This document shows positions 1-9,660 of a DNA stretch of 64,000 nucleotides, in pieces. A program made the position numbers and the translations under genes. Each line of letters opens with the position of its first letter. Position 1 is the stretch's first letter. This stretch comes from an uncultured Gemmatimonadales bacterium (lineage in GTDB: Bacteria > Gemmatimonadota > Gemmatimonadetes > Gemmatimonadales > GWC2-71-9): assembly GCA_947259405.1 (NCBI GenBank), contig CAMYLY010000002.1, forward strand, positions 62,001-126,000. The letters are read 5' to 3'. The notes beneath the pieces were generated by a model. It had not been told where the DNA came from, searched no databases, and was given only the letters and a program-made list of their open reading frames with translations.

Positions 1-797
1 GCCGCGGGGCTGGCAATCTGTCCCTGATCGTCGACCACGGACACGTCGAGGCGTATGTCGTCTTCGTCGGGGATGTTGGCGAGTCCCTGAACCATCCGAC
101 CGGCGCGAAGCATGCGGCCCATGCGGGCGGCGGTCGCTGGATCGACAGCACCGGTCTCCGCCAAGCGCATCTCATCGACCAGCGCCTGCACCTGAATTCG
201 CTCGACGAGTGTGAACTGCTGGAGTAGGGAAAGATCCGCAATGAATATTTGTGCGAGCCCCCGCCCAAGTGGCTGGTACGTCGAGTCGCCTGCCACATCG
301 ATTGGCAGCACCGCGATCGTCCTTGGATCTCCTCCCTGGGCACCCAATTGATCCTCTTGGGCAAGCGCGTTCCGGGCACGCGCGATGGCTCGCGACTGCA
401 GGGCCAGCAGCTGCCGCGCGCGTACCGCATCGGCACCAGGCGCATCGGGAAACGCATCGACAAACGCCTGGTACACGCCAACCGCATCGTCGAAACTGCT
501 CGACTGCTCGAGGCACTGCCCGATCACCAGAGGGGCAATCGCGCTTGACGCATTCCGCTGGGCTCCGGAGGCGGCCACCACGCTCGCCGTGTCGCATCGA
601 CCGGCCGAGAAAAGCGCCGCCGAGTACCGCAACAAGACGTCGGCATTGTCGGGATCTTGACTGAGCTGAGCCTCCAACGTCGGGATCTCGTTGGGAGAAA
701 CCTCAGCGGGTCTTCCGGCGCAGGCAGCCAACGCGAAGCCAACGAGGACGATCAGGCCCGCGCGAAGTTGGATCAGACGATTAGGCGTATACGACAT
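1..797 (-). CDS. Lipoprotein with TPR-like N-terminus and CsgG/FlgO-like domain (partial, runs off the left edge)
   Basis: Reverse-strand translation from ATG at 797 reads MSYTPNRLIQLRAGLIVLVGFALAACAGRPAEVSPNEIPTLEAQLSQDPDNADVLLRYSAALFSAG... with a lipobox (LAAC), then GGDPRTIAVLPIDVAGDSTYQPLGRGLAQIFIADLSLLQQFTLVERIQVQALVDEM, open to base 1. Absent from the ORF track because no stop lies in the window. Confidence 0.75.
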   Translation of the reverse strand, partial: MSYTPNRLIQLRAGLIVLVGFALAACAGRPAEVSPNEIPTLEAQLSQDPDNADVLLRYSAALFSAGRCDTASVVAASGAQRNASSAIAPLVIGQCLEQSSSFDDAVGVYQAFVDAFPDAPGADAVRARQLLALQSRAIARARNALAQEDQLGAQGGDPRTIAVLPIDVAGDSTYQPLGRGLAQIFIADLSLLQQFTLVERIQVQALVDEMRLAETGAVDPATAARMGRMLRAGRMVQGLANIPDEDDIRLDVSVVDDQGQIASPA

Positions 798-1029
798 TGG
801 CCGCTCCTACGGGCCCCCCGTGCCAAACCACTCGGGAACGAGAACTTGTGCTCCATCCCAATGACCGTCAAGCCGCCCAGACCCAGGTCACGAGACGCGA
901 AACTGGCGTCTATCCATTGGCAAGGAACGCGCCGGGGTCCGCCTCAGGGTTGGTGGTGATTGTTGGGGTGGGCGGAGCGAGAGGCCCACTCGGACTGTGG
1001 AGCCTGTTGCACTCCTGCAGCGCCCTGGA

Positions 1030-1218
1030 TCAGTCGCCTTGGATCATGTCACGCATGCGGCGCGCCAGGTTCTCAATCTCCTTGAGCGACGTGACCGTCT
1101 CCGCCGGGTACGCGTCCGCGTCGAGCAGGAGGAGCTGGGTTTCTGCGAGGATCGCAGCCAGCGGATTCGCCAAGTCGTGGCGGAGTTTTCGGATTCTCTG
1201 TTCGAGTTCTTCAGTCAT
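1030..1218 (-). CDS. Small protein consisting only of a histidine-kinase DHp (HisKA-like) helix pair
   Basis: 62 aa with H-box-like RHDLANPLAAILAETQLLLLDA; overlaps the end of the upstream ORF. Confidence 0.6.
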   Translation of the reverse strand: MTEELEQRIRKLRHDLANPLAAILAETQLLLLDADAYPAETVTSLKEIENLARRMRDMIQGD

Positions 1219-1501
1219 GAGCTACCGACCGGTAGAGGTCGCGGACATGGTGCTCACGAAGGTCATAGACACAGGTCCACAAATCCTGTTCGGTATCAGC
1301 GTAGAAGATTTCGGCCGTCGTCGGAGCCACATCCGGATCTTCTGATCCGAATACCAGGCGTGCGCGCCACGAGAGGTCGTCCACTCGACGCACAACGATC
1401 CGGACTTGTACAGACTCCCCCTCGTACCGAAGCGGTGGAAGTTCGTGGACTGAGGGTTGTGACGGATCGGTCTGGCCGTACCGAGCCGGAATTCCTGGCA
1501 T
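1211..1501 (-). CDS. Hypothetical protein (96 aa)
   Basis: Frame with coding-like composition, overlaps the start of the DHp protein by 8 nt, preceded by a plausible promoter at 1527-1554. Confidence 0.5.
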   Translation of the reverse strand: MPGIPARYGQTDPSQPSVHELPPLRYEGESVQVRIVVRRVDDLSWRARLVFGSEDPDVAPTTAEIFYADTEQDLWTCVYDLREHHVRDLYRSVAHD

Positions 1502-1526
1502 TCAAAGGGCCCCGCTGGTTTGCGCA

Positions 1527-1554
1527 AATATATACGAATATAGGACTTACGCAA
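1527..1554 (-). promoter_or_regulatory. Putative sigma70-type promoter for the 1501/1218 minus-strand genes
   Basis: Reverse strand TTGCGT-N16-TATATT in an AT-rich island. Confidence 0.4.
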
Positions 1555-1635
1555 CGATGGCGGGGTCGAAGAAGCGGCTCCTGCACGTGTTGATAGGCCA
1601 CGGCTCGTGGCACGCCCAACAGTGGGTCACCTGAT

Positions 1636-2763
1636 CTAGTAATGAATAGGCACGGGCGTGAAGGTCAGAACAAACAGCAGGGCCGTTGCCCATCCGAGCG
1701 GGCGTCGCCCAGCCGGTAACGCGCGGTGCCGGTCCAGGACCTGTGGGTGCCCCAATCGCCCTCGCCCGAGTAAGAGAATGATGACGGCCCAGATCCACCA
1801 CCACCATTGACCGGGAAGGAACCCCAATCCGATCAGCCCCAACCAGACGAGAGTGCCGATCATCCGCTGCTTCTCACCAAAGAGGGCGTACACGACGTGC
1901 CCGCCATCCAGCTGGCCCAGCGGCAGCAAGTTGAGCATCGTCACCAGCATCCCGACCCATCCGGCAAACGCGAGCGCACTGAGTTGGACCGTTCCCTCAC
2001 CGACGAAGAGCTCGCGCATGCCCACCATGAGGGCGGAGTTTCCAAGGAAGAGATCCAGCTGAGATCCGACCGCAACGAATTGCTCCGTCGCTCCTTGGAC
2101 CGAGACCACGGCGGAGCGCTCGAGGCCAACGGCCAACGCCACCAACGCGACCACGAAGCCAGCCCACGGTCCCGCCGCGCCGACCTCCAGTAGCTGCCGG
2201 CGATCGACGATAGGGCTCCGAAGGCGGATGAACGCGCCGAAGGTACCGACGAAGTTCACAGGCCAGGGGGCCGGAAGGAAATAGGGGGGTGAGGCGTTGA
2301 TCTTGTAGTATTTCGCAACGACATAGTGCCCGGTTTCATGGGCGAGCAGGATAGCCATCAACGCCAATGCGAAATCGAAGGCCGCCGCCATTTCCGGCGC
2401 GCCTCCGAAGGCTCCTCCCAAGACCCTCAAGGCTTCGCGCAGACGTTCCGCGGACGTCGGGATCGGGACCCACACTCCATTGAGCAACGCACCGCCGAAG
2501 ATCACCGTCACGAAGGTGACGGCAAACAGCGTGACATGAAGTCCCCACCGTTCCGACCGAGGCCGCTTCAGGATGCGGATGAGGGTTATCCGGCCCTCCC
2601 CATCCTCCTCAGACCAATACGCCCGGCCCGACCACGCCTCCAGCGCGGCTTCCAGTTCGGGCGACGGGCCGAGATGTTCCGGCGCAACCTGGGCATCCAC
2701 GATCTCGCGATCGCGGATCACAGTCGAACGCCACCAGGTAAAGAAGGGAACCAGCTCTTTCAC
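1636..2763 (-). CDS. Site-2 protease family (M50) membrane metalloprotease
   Basis: [12 protein letters not shown] (HExxH) and [12 protein letters not shown] motifs, multiple TM segments. Confidence 0.85.
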   Translation of the reverse strand: MKELVPFFTWWRSTVIRDREIVDAQVAPEHLGPSPELEAALEAWSGRAYWSEEDGEGRITLIRILKRPRSERWGLHVTLFAVTFVTVIFGGALLNGVWVPIPTSAERLREALRVLGGAFGGAPEMAAAFDFALALMAILLAHETGHYVVAKYYKINASPPYFLPAPWPVNFVGTFGAFIRLRSPIVDRRQLLEVGAAGPWAGFVVALVALAVGLERSAVVSVQGATEQFVAVGSQLDLFLGNSALMVGMRELFVGEGTVQLSALAFAGWVGMLVTMLNLLPLGQLDGGHVVYALFGEKQRMIGTLVWLGLIGLGFLPGQWWWWIWAVIILLLGRGRLGHPQVLDRHRALPAGRRPLGWATALLFVLTFTPVPIHY

Positions 2764-2909
2764 GCGACCTCTTGACGGGTTTCGCAGCCGGACCTATGAT
2801 GAGGCGGCTACACATCCAACAGTATACCCCCAAAACACCACCCTCGATCCTGAACCTACCGCCCCAAGTCGGCGTTCAACGTATCGACCGCAGGACTGTC
2901 CTACCAGAA

Positions 2910-4178
2910 TTGGAGATCTCCCAAACCGTGGATATTGCAGAACTGAAGCAGAAGTCGGTCGCCGAGCTGCACGAGATGGCCGAGGAACTCAACATCACCA
3001 ACTACTCCGGCCTCCGCAAGCAAGATCTGATATTCCGGATCGAGCAATCGCTCCTCGATGGCGAGACCGTGCTCCGAGGTGAGGGCGTCCTTGAGATCCT
3101 CCCTGAAGGATACGGATTCCTCCGCAGCCAGGATTGGAACTATCTGTACGGTCCGGACGACATCTATGTGAGCCCGAGTCAGATCAAGCGATTCGACCTC
3201 CGGACGGGCGACACAATCCTCGGGCAGGTTCGTCCACCGAAAGACGGCGAGCGGTATCTGGCGCTCTTGAAGGTCGAGAACGTCAACTTCGAGGAACCGG
3301 AGAAGGCCAAGCATCGGATCGCCTTCGATAATCTGCGCCCGCGGTATCCCGATCGCCGCATTCATCTCGAGCGGAAAGATGGTGATCTGGCCATGCGGGT
3401 CACGGACCTCCTCACACCCGTGGGCTTTGGACAGCGTGGATTGATCGTCTCACCTCCCAAGGCCGGCAAGACCATCCTCCTCCAAAAAGTCGCCAACTCC
3501 ATCACCGAGAATCACCCCGAAGCGGAGCTCATCGTGTTGCTCATCGATGAGCGGCCCGAAGAGGTGACGGATATGGAGGAAAACGTCCAAGCTGAAGTCA
3601 TTTCGTCGACGTTCGACGAGCCAGCCGATCGCCACGTGCAGGTCGCCGACATGGTCATCGAGAAGGCACGTCGTCTCGTCGAGCACGAGCGGGACGTAAT
3701 CATCCTCCTGGATTCGATCACGCGACTGGCGCGGGCGCACAACGTCGTCATCCCCCACTCCGGCAAGATCCTGTCGGGCGGTGTGGACGCGAACGCACTG
3801 CAGAAGCCAAAGCGGTTCTTCGGCGCGGCACGGAACATCGAGGGTGGTGGATCGCTCACGATCATTGCTACCGCGCTCATCGAAACCGGGAGCCGCATGG
3901 ACGAGGTCATTTTTGAGGAATTCAAAGGAACGGGGAACATGGAACTCATCCTGGACCGCCGGATCGCCGACCGGCGGATCTACCCGGCCATTGACGTACA
4001 ACGCAGCTCCACGCGAAAGGAGGAGTTGCTGCTTGACAAGGAAGAGCTCAACAAGATGTACCTCCTCCGAAACTTCCTCGCCGATATGCCGACAGTCGAG
4101 GCGATCGAGTTCCTCTTGGAGCGAATGAAACGGGCCAAGAACAACAAAGAGTTCTTCAAGACGATGCAGGAGGGATAA
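2910..4178 (+). CDS. rho: Transcription termination factor Rho
   Basis: ORF 2772-4178; Rho N-terminal domain ([33 protein letters not shown]), RNP-like GYGFLRS, Walker [25 protein letters not shown]. Likely TTG start at 2910. Confidence 0.95.
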   Translation: MEISQTVDIAELKQKSVAELHEMAEELNITNYSGLRKQDLIFRIEQSLLDGETVLRGEGVLEILPEGYGFLRSQDWNYLYGPDDIYVSPSQIKRFDLRTGDTILGQVRPPKDGERYLALLKVENVNFEEPEKAKHRIAFDNLRPRYPDRRIHLERKDGDLAMRVTDLLTPVGFGQRGLIVSPPKAGKTILLQKVANSITENHPEAELIVLLIDERPEEVTDMEENVQAEVISSTFDEPADRHVQVADMVIEKARRLVEHERDVIILLDSITRLARAHNVVIPHSGKILSGGVDANALQKPKRFFGAARNIEGGGSLTIIATALIETGSRMDEVIFEEFKGTGNMELILDRRIADRRIYPAIDVQRSSTRKEELLLDKEELNKMYLLRNFLADMPTVEAIEFLLERMKRAKNNKEFFKTMQEG

Positions 4179-4186
4179 CCACGGCT

Positions 4187-4615
4187 ATGGCGAACGCCCC
4201 AGGCCGGGTTCTCGCCATTGATGTCGGCGACAAGCGAATCGGCCTGGCCGTTTCCGATCCCACCCGAACAGTGGCGGAACCGCTGACGACCCTCACGCGA
4301 CGGGCGGGAAAGCGCTTTCCCATGAATCAACTGCGCCGCTACCTTGACGAATACCACCCGGTGCACATCGTCATCGGGCTTCCGCTTACTCCAGACGGCG
4401 ACGAAGGCCCCCGAAGCGCCGAGGCCCGTCGGGTCGGAGCCCTGATCGCGGCCAAAACAGGCATCGAGATCTCATTCGTTGACGAGCGCATGTCGACCAG
4501 CCACGCGCATGGCGCCATTCGGGACCTTGGTGGGGGGACACGAGGTCGCAAAGCCGAGGTCGACCAGCTGGCAGCGAGCGTGATCCTGCAGCGGTATTTC
4601 GAGCAGCGACGATGA
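4187..4615 (+). CDS. ruvX: Putative pre-16S rRNA nuclease / Holliday junction resolvase YqgF
   Basis: LAIDVGDKRIGLAVSDPT ... VIGLPL ... VDERMSTSHA. Confidence 0.92.
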   Translation: MANAPGRVLAIDVGDKRIGLAVSDPTRTVAEPLTTLTRRAGKRFPMNQLRRYLDEYHPVHIVIGLPLTPDGDEGPRSAEARRVGALIAAKTGIEISFVDERMSTSHAHGAIRDLGGGTRGRKAEVDQLAASVILQRYFEQRR

Positions 4616-5565
4616 GAGTCCTTTGGTCGCTCCGGCTGTGCCTGCTGCTGACGGCGTGTGGTCCCGCTGGAGACGGCACTGCCGTCACGTTCACTGTACC
4701 TCGAGGCGCCACCGTCACTGCCGTCGCCGAGACCCTCGCGGTTCGCGGGATCATCGCGGATGCCGGGTTCTTTCGGTTCTACGCTGCCGCCTCCGGCCGG
4801 TCGCGCGATATCAAGGCTGGCACGTTCGAGCTACCGCAGGGCGTTGGCACCCGTGCGGCCCTCGAGGCACTCGTCCGCGGCCTTCCGGCGCTTCGCGCAC
4901 TCGTGGTGCCCGAAGGCCTCATGCTCACCGAGATTGCGGCTACGGTAGAACGGCAGTTGGGGATTCCGTCGGATGAGTTCTTTCAGGCGGCGTCGGATTC
5001 GGCCTGGCTGGATACCTTAGACGTATCCGGACCGACACTCGAAGGGTACCTCTTTCCCTCGACGCACATGGTTCGCGTGGACGCGTCCGCCGGCGAAGTG
5101 GTCGATCAGATGATCTGGGCGTTCCTGCAGCAGTGGCGCGCCGAGTGGACCCTTCGCCTCGACACGCTGAAGTTGACCCTGCACGAACTGGTGACGCTTG
5201 CATCGATCATCGAGGGAGAAGTGCGGCACGACGAAGACCGGCGGTTCGTCTCATCTGTCTACCACAACCGGCTTGCCCGTGGTATGCGACTACAGGCTGA
5301 CCCCACTGTCATCTATGCCCTGGGACGCCGACGCCGCCTTTTCGAGCGCGACTATTCGCGGCCGTCTCCATACAACACCTACCTGATCAACGGACTACCG
5401 CCAGGTCCGATTGGATCTCCGTCTACGGCGAGCCTCGATGCGGCGTTGTATCCGGCGGCGACCGACTTCCTATACTTTGTCGCGCGCGATGATGGGCGAC
5501 ACGTGTTCTCACGAACGTACGCGGAGCACCGGCGGACCATCGATCAAATCCGCAACGGCGGGTGA
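4612..5565 (+). CDS. mltG: Endolytic transglycosylase MltG
   Basis: EGYLFPSTHMV, LASIIEGEVRHDEDRRFVSSVYHNRLARGMRLQADPTVIYALG, SPYNTYLINGLPPGPIGSPS. Confidence 0.93.
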   Translation: MRVLWSLRLCLLLTACGPAGDGTAVTFTVPRGATVTAVAETLAVRGIIADAGFFRFYAAASGRSRDIKAGTFELPQGVGTRAALEALVRGLPALRALVVPEGLMLTEIAATVERQLGIPSDEFFQAASDSAWLDTLDVSGPTLEGYLFPSTHMVRVDASAGEVVDQMIWAFLQQWRAEWTLRLDTLKLTLHELVTLASIIEGEVRHDEDRRFVSSVYHNRLARGMRLQADPTVIYALGRRRRLFERDYSRPSPYNTYLINGLPPGPIGSPSTASLDAALYPAATDFLYFVARDDGRHVFSRTYAEHRRTIDQIRNGG

Positions 5566-6197
5566 CCCGCCCCAGCGTCGACGAGGGCACGCAGCTCCTG
5601 GGCCGCACCGGTCACGTCGGCGGTGGCAAACACGCCGCCGCTGAGCGCCACACCGGCGGCACCGGCATTCAGTACCTCCGACACATTTCCAGCCGTGATG
5701 CCACCAATGGCGATCACCGGCATCCCCTGCGGTGCCAGCACTGAAAGCTCACGAAACCGCCGTATGCCGATCGGTGCACCCGCGTTCGGCTTGGTCGACG
5801 TGGCGAACACCGATCCAACACTCCAATAGTCCGGAGCCTGACACTGGGCGGCCGCGGCTTCGGGTTCGTCCCCAACCGACACGCCGATGCACAGGGGTAT
5901 TGGCGAGACCGCACGGATCCTGTCGGCCGGCAGGTCATCCGCCCCAACGTGCACGCCGTGGGCTCCCGCCGCCCACGCAACGTCCGCCCGGTCGTTGACA
6001 AACACCGGGATTGAGAGAGAGTTGACCAACGCCCGCGTTAGCTCCAGCAGTGCGCCGGCCGGTGCGTCCTTCCAACGAATCTGGAGGGCAGTGACACCCC
6101 CGGCCTCGGCGGCACGGCTCGCTTCGAGAATGTCTGACGGCGACACAACCGGAGGACCCACGATGGCCACCAATCGAAGGTCGGGTCGAGGTGTCAT
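5544..6197 (-). CDS. thiE: Thiamine phosphate synthase
   Basis: LQIRWKDA, VFVNDRADVAWAAGAHGVHVGADDL, VGSVFATSTKPNAGAPIG, VIAIGGITAGNV. Likely ATG at 6197 (the ORF track extends further upstream). Confidence 0.88.
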   Translation of the reverse strand: MTPRPDLRLVAIVGPPVVSPSDILEASRAAEAGGVTALQIRWKDAPAGALLELTRALVNSLSIPVFVNDRADVAWAAGAHGVHVGADDLPADRIRAVSPIPLCIGVSVGDEPEAAAAQCQAPDYWSVGSVFATSTKPNAGAPIGIRRFRELSVLAPQGMPVIAIGGITAGNVSEVLNAGAAGVALSGGVFATADVTGAAQELRALVDAGAGHPPLRI

Positions 6198-6203
6198 TGC
6201 ACC

Positions 6204-6563
6204 GTGCCAGTAAGAGGAATTCGCGGGGCGACCACGGTACCGGAAGATACCGCGACGGCAATCCTCGAAGCTACGCGTGAGCTCCTCGAGACTATCGTCG
6301 AGGAAAACATGCTGCGCCTGGATGACATTGCGAGCGTCGTCTTCACGACCACTCGCGACCTCACCAGCGAGTTCCCGGCCCGGGCAGCTCGGCAACTTGG
6401 ATGGATCGATACCGCGCTTCTCGGGGCGACGGAGATGGACGTTCCAAGCGGGACGTCCCGATGTATTCGCGTCCTCCTACATGTGAATACGTCCACAGCC
6501 AAGGCCAATCTGCGGCACGTGTACCTGCGCGGTGCCCAGGGTCTTCGCCCTGATCGACCATAG
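6204..6563 (+). CDS. aroH: Chorismate mutase, AroH class
   Basis: PVRGIRGATTVPEDT ... CIRVLLHVNT ... LRHVYLRGAQGLRPD. Confidence 0.92.
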   Translation: MPVRGIRGATTVPEDTATAILEATRELLETIVEENMLRLDDIASVVFTTTRDLTSEFPARAARQLGWIDTALLGATEMDVPSGTSRCIRVLLHVNTSTAKANLRHVYLRGAQGLRPDRP

Positions 6564-6581
6564 ACGGTAGGACACACAGCG

Positions 6582-7496
6582 TTGACACCACCCGCGAGAA
6601 GTCACGAGCTTGAACGCATGCCGCTCGTTGGTCCGAAACGGCGCGATCGTGACGCTCAGATTCGGTGGGTGCTCTGGGGCCTGCTGTTCGCAAACCTCGT
6701 GGTCGTCGGCGCCAAATTCATTATAGGCCTCGGCACGGGATCGCTGGCCGTTCTCGGTGACGCAGTGCATTCGTCTGTCGACGCCATGAACAACGTGCTC
6801 GGTCTGGTGGTCATGCGGGTGGCGTCCCGCGGACCCGACGAGGACCACCCCTACGGTCACAGTAAGTTCGAGACGCTCGGTGCGCTGGCGATCGTCGTGT
6901 TCCTCTCAGTGAGCGGGTTTGAGATCGTCAAAGGCGCCGTGGCCCAGCTCATCGACGGTCCACAACCGCTCACGATCACCAACGTGCAACTGGGGTTGCT
7001 CGTGGGCACGCTCCTCATCAACACCGCGGTCGCCACCTATGAGACCCGCCGTGGGCGCGCCTTGCACAGCCAACTCCTTCTCGCCGACGCAGCGCATACG
7101 CGGGCCGACGTATTCGTCACGATCGGAGTCCTCACTGGCGTCTTCCTCTCGCGCTTGGGTCTCAGCTGGGCAGATCCCATCGTAGCACTTGGCGTTGCCA
7201 TCGTGATCGTCGTATTGGCCTATGGAATCATCGCGCGCTCCGTCCCCGTCCTGGTCGACGAGCACGTCGCGCCGGCGCACAAAGTGCAAGAGGAAGCCGA
7301 ACTTGTCGATGGAGTACGTCGCGCATACGACATCCGATCCAGGGGCACTCACGATCGACGATTCGCCGAATTGACCATCGCCGTGGACGGATCTGCCACT
7401 GTCGAATCGGGTCATGACATCGCTGACCGGGTCGAAGCGCGCCTGCAGGAATCACTTCGCCTACACGAAGTCGTCGTCCACGTCGAACCGTGCTGA
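6582..7496 (+). CDS. Cation diffusion facilitator family transporter
   Basis: GSLAVLGDAVHSSVDAMNN, HPYGHSKFE, ADAAHTRADVFVTIGVL. Confidence 0.92.
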   Translation: MTPPARSHELERMPLVGPKRRDRDAQIRWVLWGLLFANLVVVGAKFIIGLGTGSLAVLGDAVHSSVDAMNNVLGLVVMRVASRGPDEDHPYGHSKFETLGALAIVVFLSVSGFEIVKGAVAQLIDGPQPLTITNVQLGLLVGTLLINTAVATYETRRGRALHSQLLLADAAHTRADVFVTIGVLTGVFLSRLGLSWADPIVALGVAIVIVVLAYGIIARSVPVLVDEHVAPAHKVQEEAELVDGVRRAYDIRSRGTHDRRFAELTIAVDGSATVESGHDIADRVEARLQESLRLHEVVVHVEPC

Positions 7497-8293
7497 GCGA
7501 ATCGCTGTCCGATGCGCGGCGCGCGCGACGCCTGTCACTCCGTCAAGAGTACGAAGAATTTCTCCTGCAACGCATCGAGGAGTTCAAGGACCAACTGACC
7601 CGTGACGAATTGATGGCGATCGCTGACGAGGCGGTCAAAGAGCTCGAAGTTGGACCGGAAGAACAACTGCTGCTTACCGAAGTACTCGTGCTCGAGCACG
7701 TGGACCGCCTGATCATGCGGCGCCTGAACCTCCCAAGCTTCCGACGATGGCGGGCGCGACATGTAAAGCTGCGCGAAGCACAGCGCCAACCCACACATTG
7801 GAATATTCCTCCACAGGCCCCGGTGGCCGACCTAGGACGGGACCCCACACGGGGTGGCGTGGCACTCGTGGTGGGCGGTGCGGCAAGCGGTGTCGCCCTT
7901 TACCTCGCCGCACACGAATGGCCCGTGGTCTTCGTTGACCAAGAGCTGCGTGCGGTGGAAGCCCTGGAGACGCGGGCAGCTGCTGAGTCGCTCTCCCGGG
8001 ACTTCCAGGCGCTCGTGATCGCGCTGGGCGGGTGGTTCCCCGACGTGCGGCCGGCTTTGACAGTTCTCGACGCTCGCACGATCGGCCGGCTCGCCATGGA
8101 AGACCGCAACGCATTTCTCACGACACTCAAGGACCGGACGCAACCCGGTGGCGTACATTGTCTCCGACCGCCCGATGCCGGAAGCGATGGTCCCGCTGTC
8201 GACGCGGAGGCGCTTGCATCGTTCTATGATGAATGGGAGGTCCATGTGCGACACAGTGGTACGGGCAACTGGCTGGTGGCCCGCTGCCCGTGA
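7490..8293 (+). CDS. Hypothetical protein, possibly a diverged SAM-dependent methyltransferase fold
   Basis: GVALVVGGAASGVALYLAAHEWPVVFVDQELRAVEALETRA resembles a Rossmann motif I/II pattern; charged helical N-terminus; translationally coupled to the CDF gene. Confidence 0.5.
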   Translation: MLSESLSDARRARRLSLRQEYEEFLLQRIEEFKDQLTRDELMAIADEAVKELEVGPEEQLLLTEVLVLEHVDRLIMRRLNLPSFRRWRARHVKLREAQRQPTHWNIPPQAPVADLGRDPTRGGVALVVGGAASGVALYLAAHEWPVVFVDQELRAVEALETRAAAESLSRDFQALVIALGGWFPDVRPALTVLDARTIGRLAMEDRNAFLTTLKDRTQPGGVHCLRPPDAGSDGPAVDAEALASFYDEWEVHVRHSGTGNWLVARCP

Positions 8294-8302
8294 GGAGACT
8301 CG

Positions 8303-9652
8303 TTAGACCGCCTCGGAGACCGACGTGAGGTGAAAGTCGCGAACCACGAGAGGCGGCACCACGACAGGCGGTCCCAGCCCACCCGACTCCGACGCAACCA
8401 CCCGGACTGCGCCTCCAATCGCGTCGACGTTGTTGAGCATGGCTGCCACGCTCTCATTGAATCGCATGTTCTTTACCGCTCCAACGATACGGCCGTCTTC
8501 GATGCGAAACACGCCATCGCGCGTCAATCCCGTGTACAGCAGCGAGCGCGGGTCCACGCCGCGGATGTACCAGAAGCGCGTCACGAGTAACCCCTGAGTC
8601 ACCTGGGCGATCAGGTCCTCCACGGATCCTTCGCCGCCGTACAAATTGATTCCCGTGGGCGATGACAGCGGCACACCATCCTGCCTTTGTGCCCAGTAGC
8701 GACTTGTCGCAAGATTGGCCAATACGCCGTTCTCGATCCAATTCGTGCGTTCGACCGGTTGGCCTTCGCCGGTGAATGGTCGATCGAGGAGCAGTGGATC
8801 CGATGGATCGGAGGTTAACGACAGGCGTTCATCGATCACCTGCGTGTCGATCTTCGTGCCACCGCCGACTGCCGAGAAGTACGAGCGGCCTTCCTCGGCG
8901 GCGCGGGCATCCAGCGCTCCACGGAGTAGCTGCACCAAGTTCCCGACCGCCGTCGGCTCGAGCAGCACTGTATAGGCTCCGGGTTCGATGGCGACGGCAC
9001 CGACGCTCTGACGAGCCTTCGCAATGGCTCGATCGGCCAGCTCGACCGGCGCGTCCATCGAAGACCACGCGTTGTGCGTGCTTCCCGCCCATCCGGAGCC
9101 AGAACCGTCACGCGTACGCACAGTGGTCGTATACGACGCCAGCGTGGATCGGTGATAGGCGAACAGCCCGGCAGAGTTGGTGACCGCATACGCGTTGGCT
9201 ACCCGTTGAATGAACCCCGTAGACACGAGGCCTTCGCGGGTCGCGCGTTCGATGACACCCCGAGCCGCATCCACGCGAGCGTCGGCGGTCAGGCTTGCGG
9301 TCACATCGGAAAACGCATTGTTGCTTCGAAATTCTTGCGCTCCGAGCAGCGGCATCTGTTCATCGTTCTCGGGCGCAAGCGTCGCGAGTCGCTCTGCCTT
9401 GGCAGTGGCCGCCGTAATGGTGCGGTCATCGAACCGATTGAAGGCCACTGACGCCGACCGCGTCCCGAAACGAGCGAGGATAGTGGCGTCGAGCGTTCGC
9501 GAATCCGCTGAAGTAGAAATTTGGTTGTCCGCAAACCGCGTGTTGCCATCGAGTCCGGATTCAATGCGTACTTCGGTCTCGTCAGCCGAACTCTGCTCAA
9601 GAATGCGCGTCGCGAGCGCGCGGGCGTCATCGCGCGTGATGATGTCAGCCAT
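8303..9652 (-). CDS. TldE/PmbA family metallopeptidase subunit
   Basis: [33 protein letters not shown]..., conserved C-terminal domain; downstream partner of TldD. Start set at internal ATG 9652. Confidence 0.85.
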   Translation of the reverse strand: MADIITRDDARALATRILEQSSADETEVRIESGLDGNTRFADNQISTSADSRTLDATILARFGTRSASVAFNRFDDRTITAATAKAERLATLAPENDEQMPLLGAQEFRSNNAFSDVTASLTADARVDAARGVIERATREGLVSTGFIQRVANAYAVTNSAGLFAYHRSTLASYTTTVRTRDGSGSGWAGSTHNAWSSMDAPVELADRAIAKARQSVGAVAIEPGAYTVLLEPTAVGNLVQLLRGALDARAAEEGRSYFSAVGGGTKIDTQVIDERLSLTSDPSDPLLLDRPFTGEGQPVERTNWIENGVLANLATSRYWAQRQDGVPLSSPTGINLYGGEGSVEDLIAQVTQGLLVTRFWYIRGVDPRSLLYTGLTRDGVFRIEDGRIVGAVKNMRFNESVAAMLNNVDAIGGAVRVVASESGGLGPPVVVPPLVVRDFHLTSVSEAV

Positions 9653-9660
9653 GGGCGTGG

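Noticed and set aside
1636-1666. TPP-riboswitch-like ACCTGATCTAGTAATG near 1630
   Set aside because: Only the 3' motif is partly matched, no CTGAGA 5' motif nearby, and it overlaps the end of the M50 protease gene with no thiamine gene adjacent.
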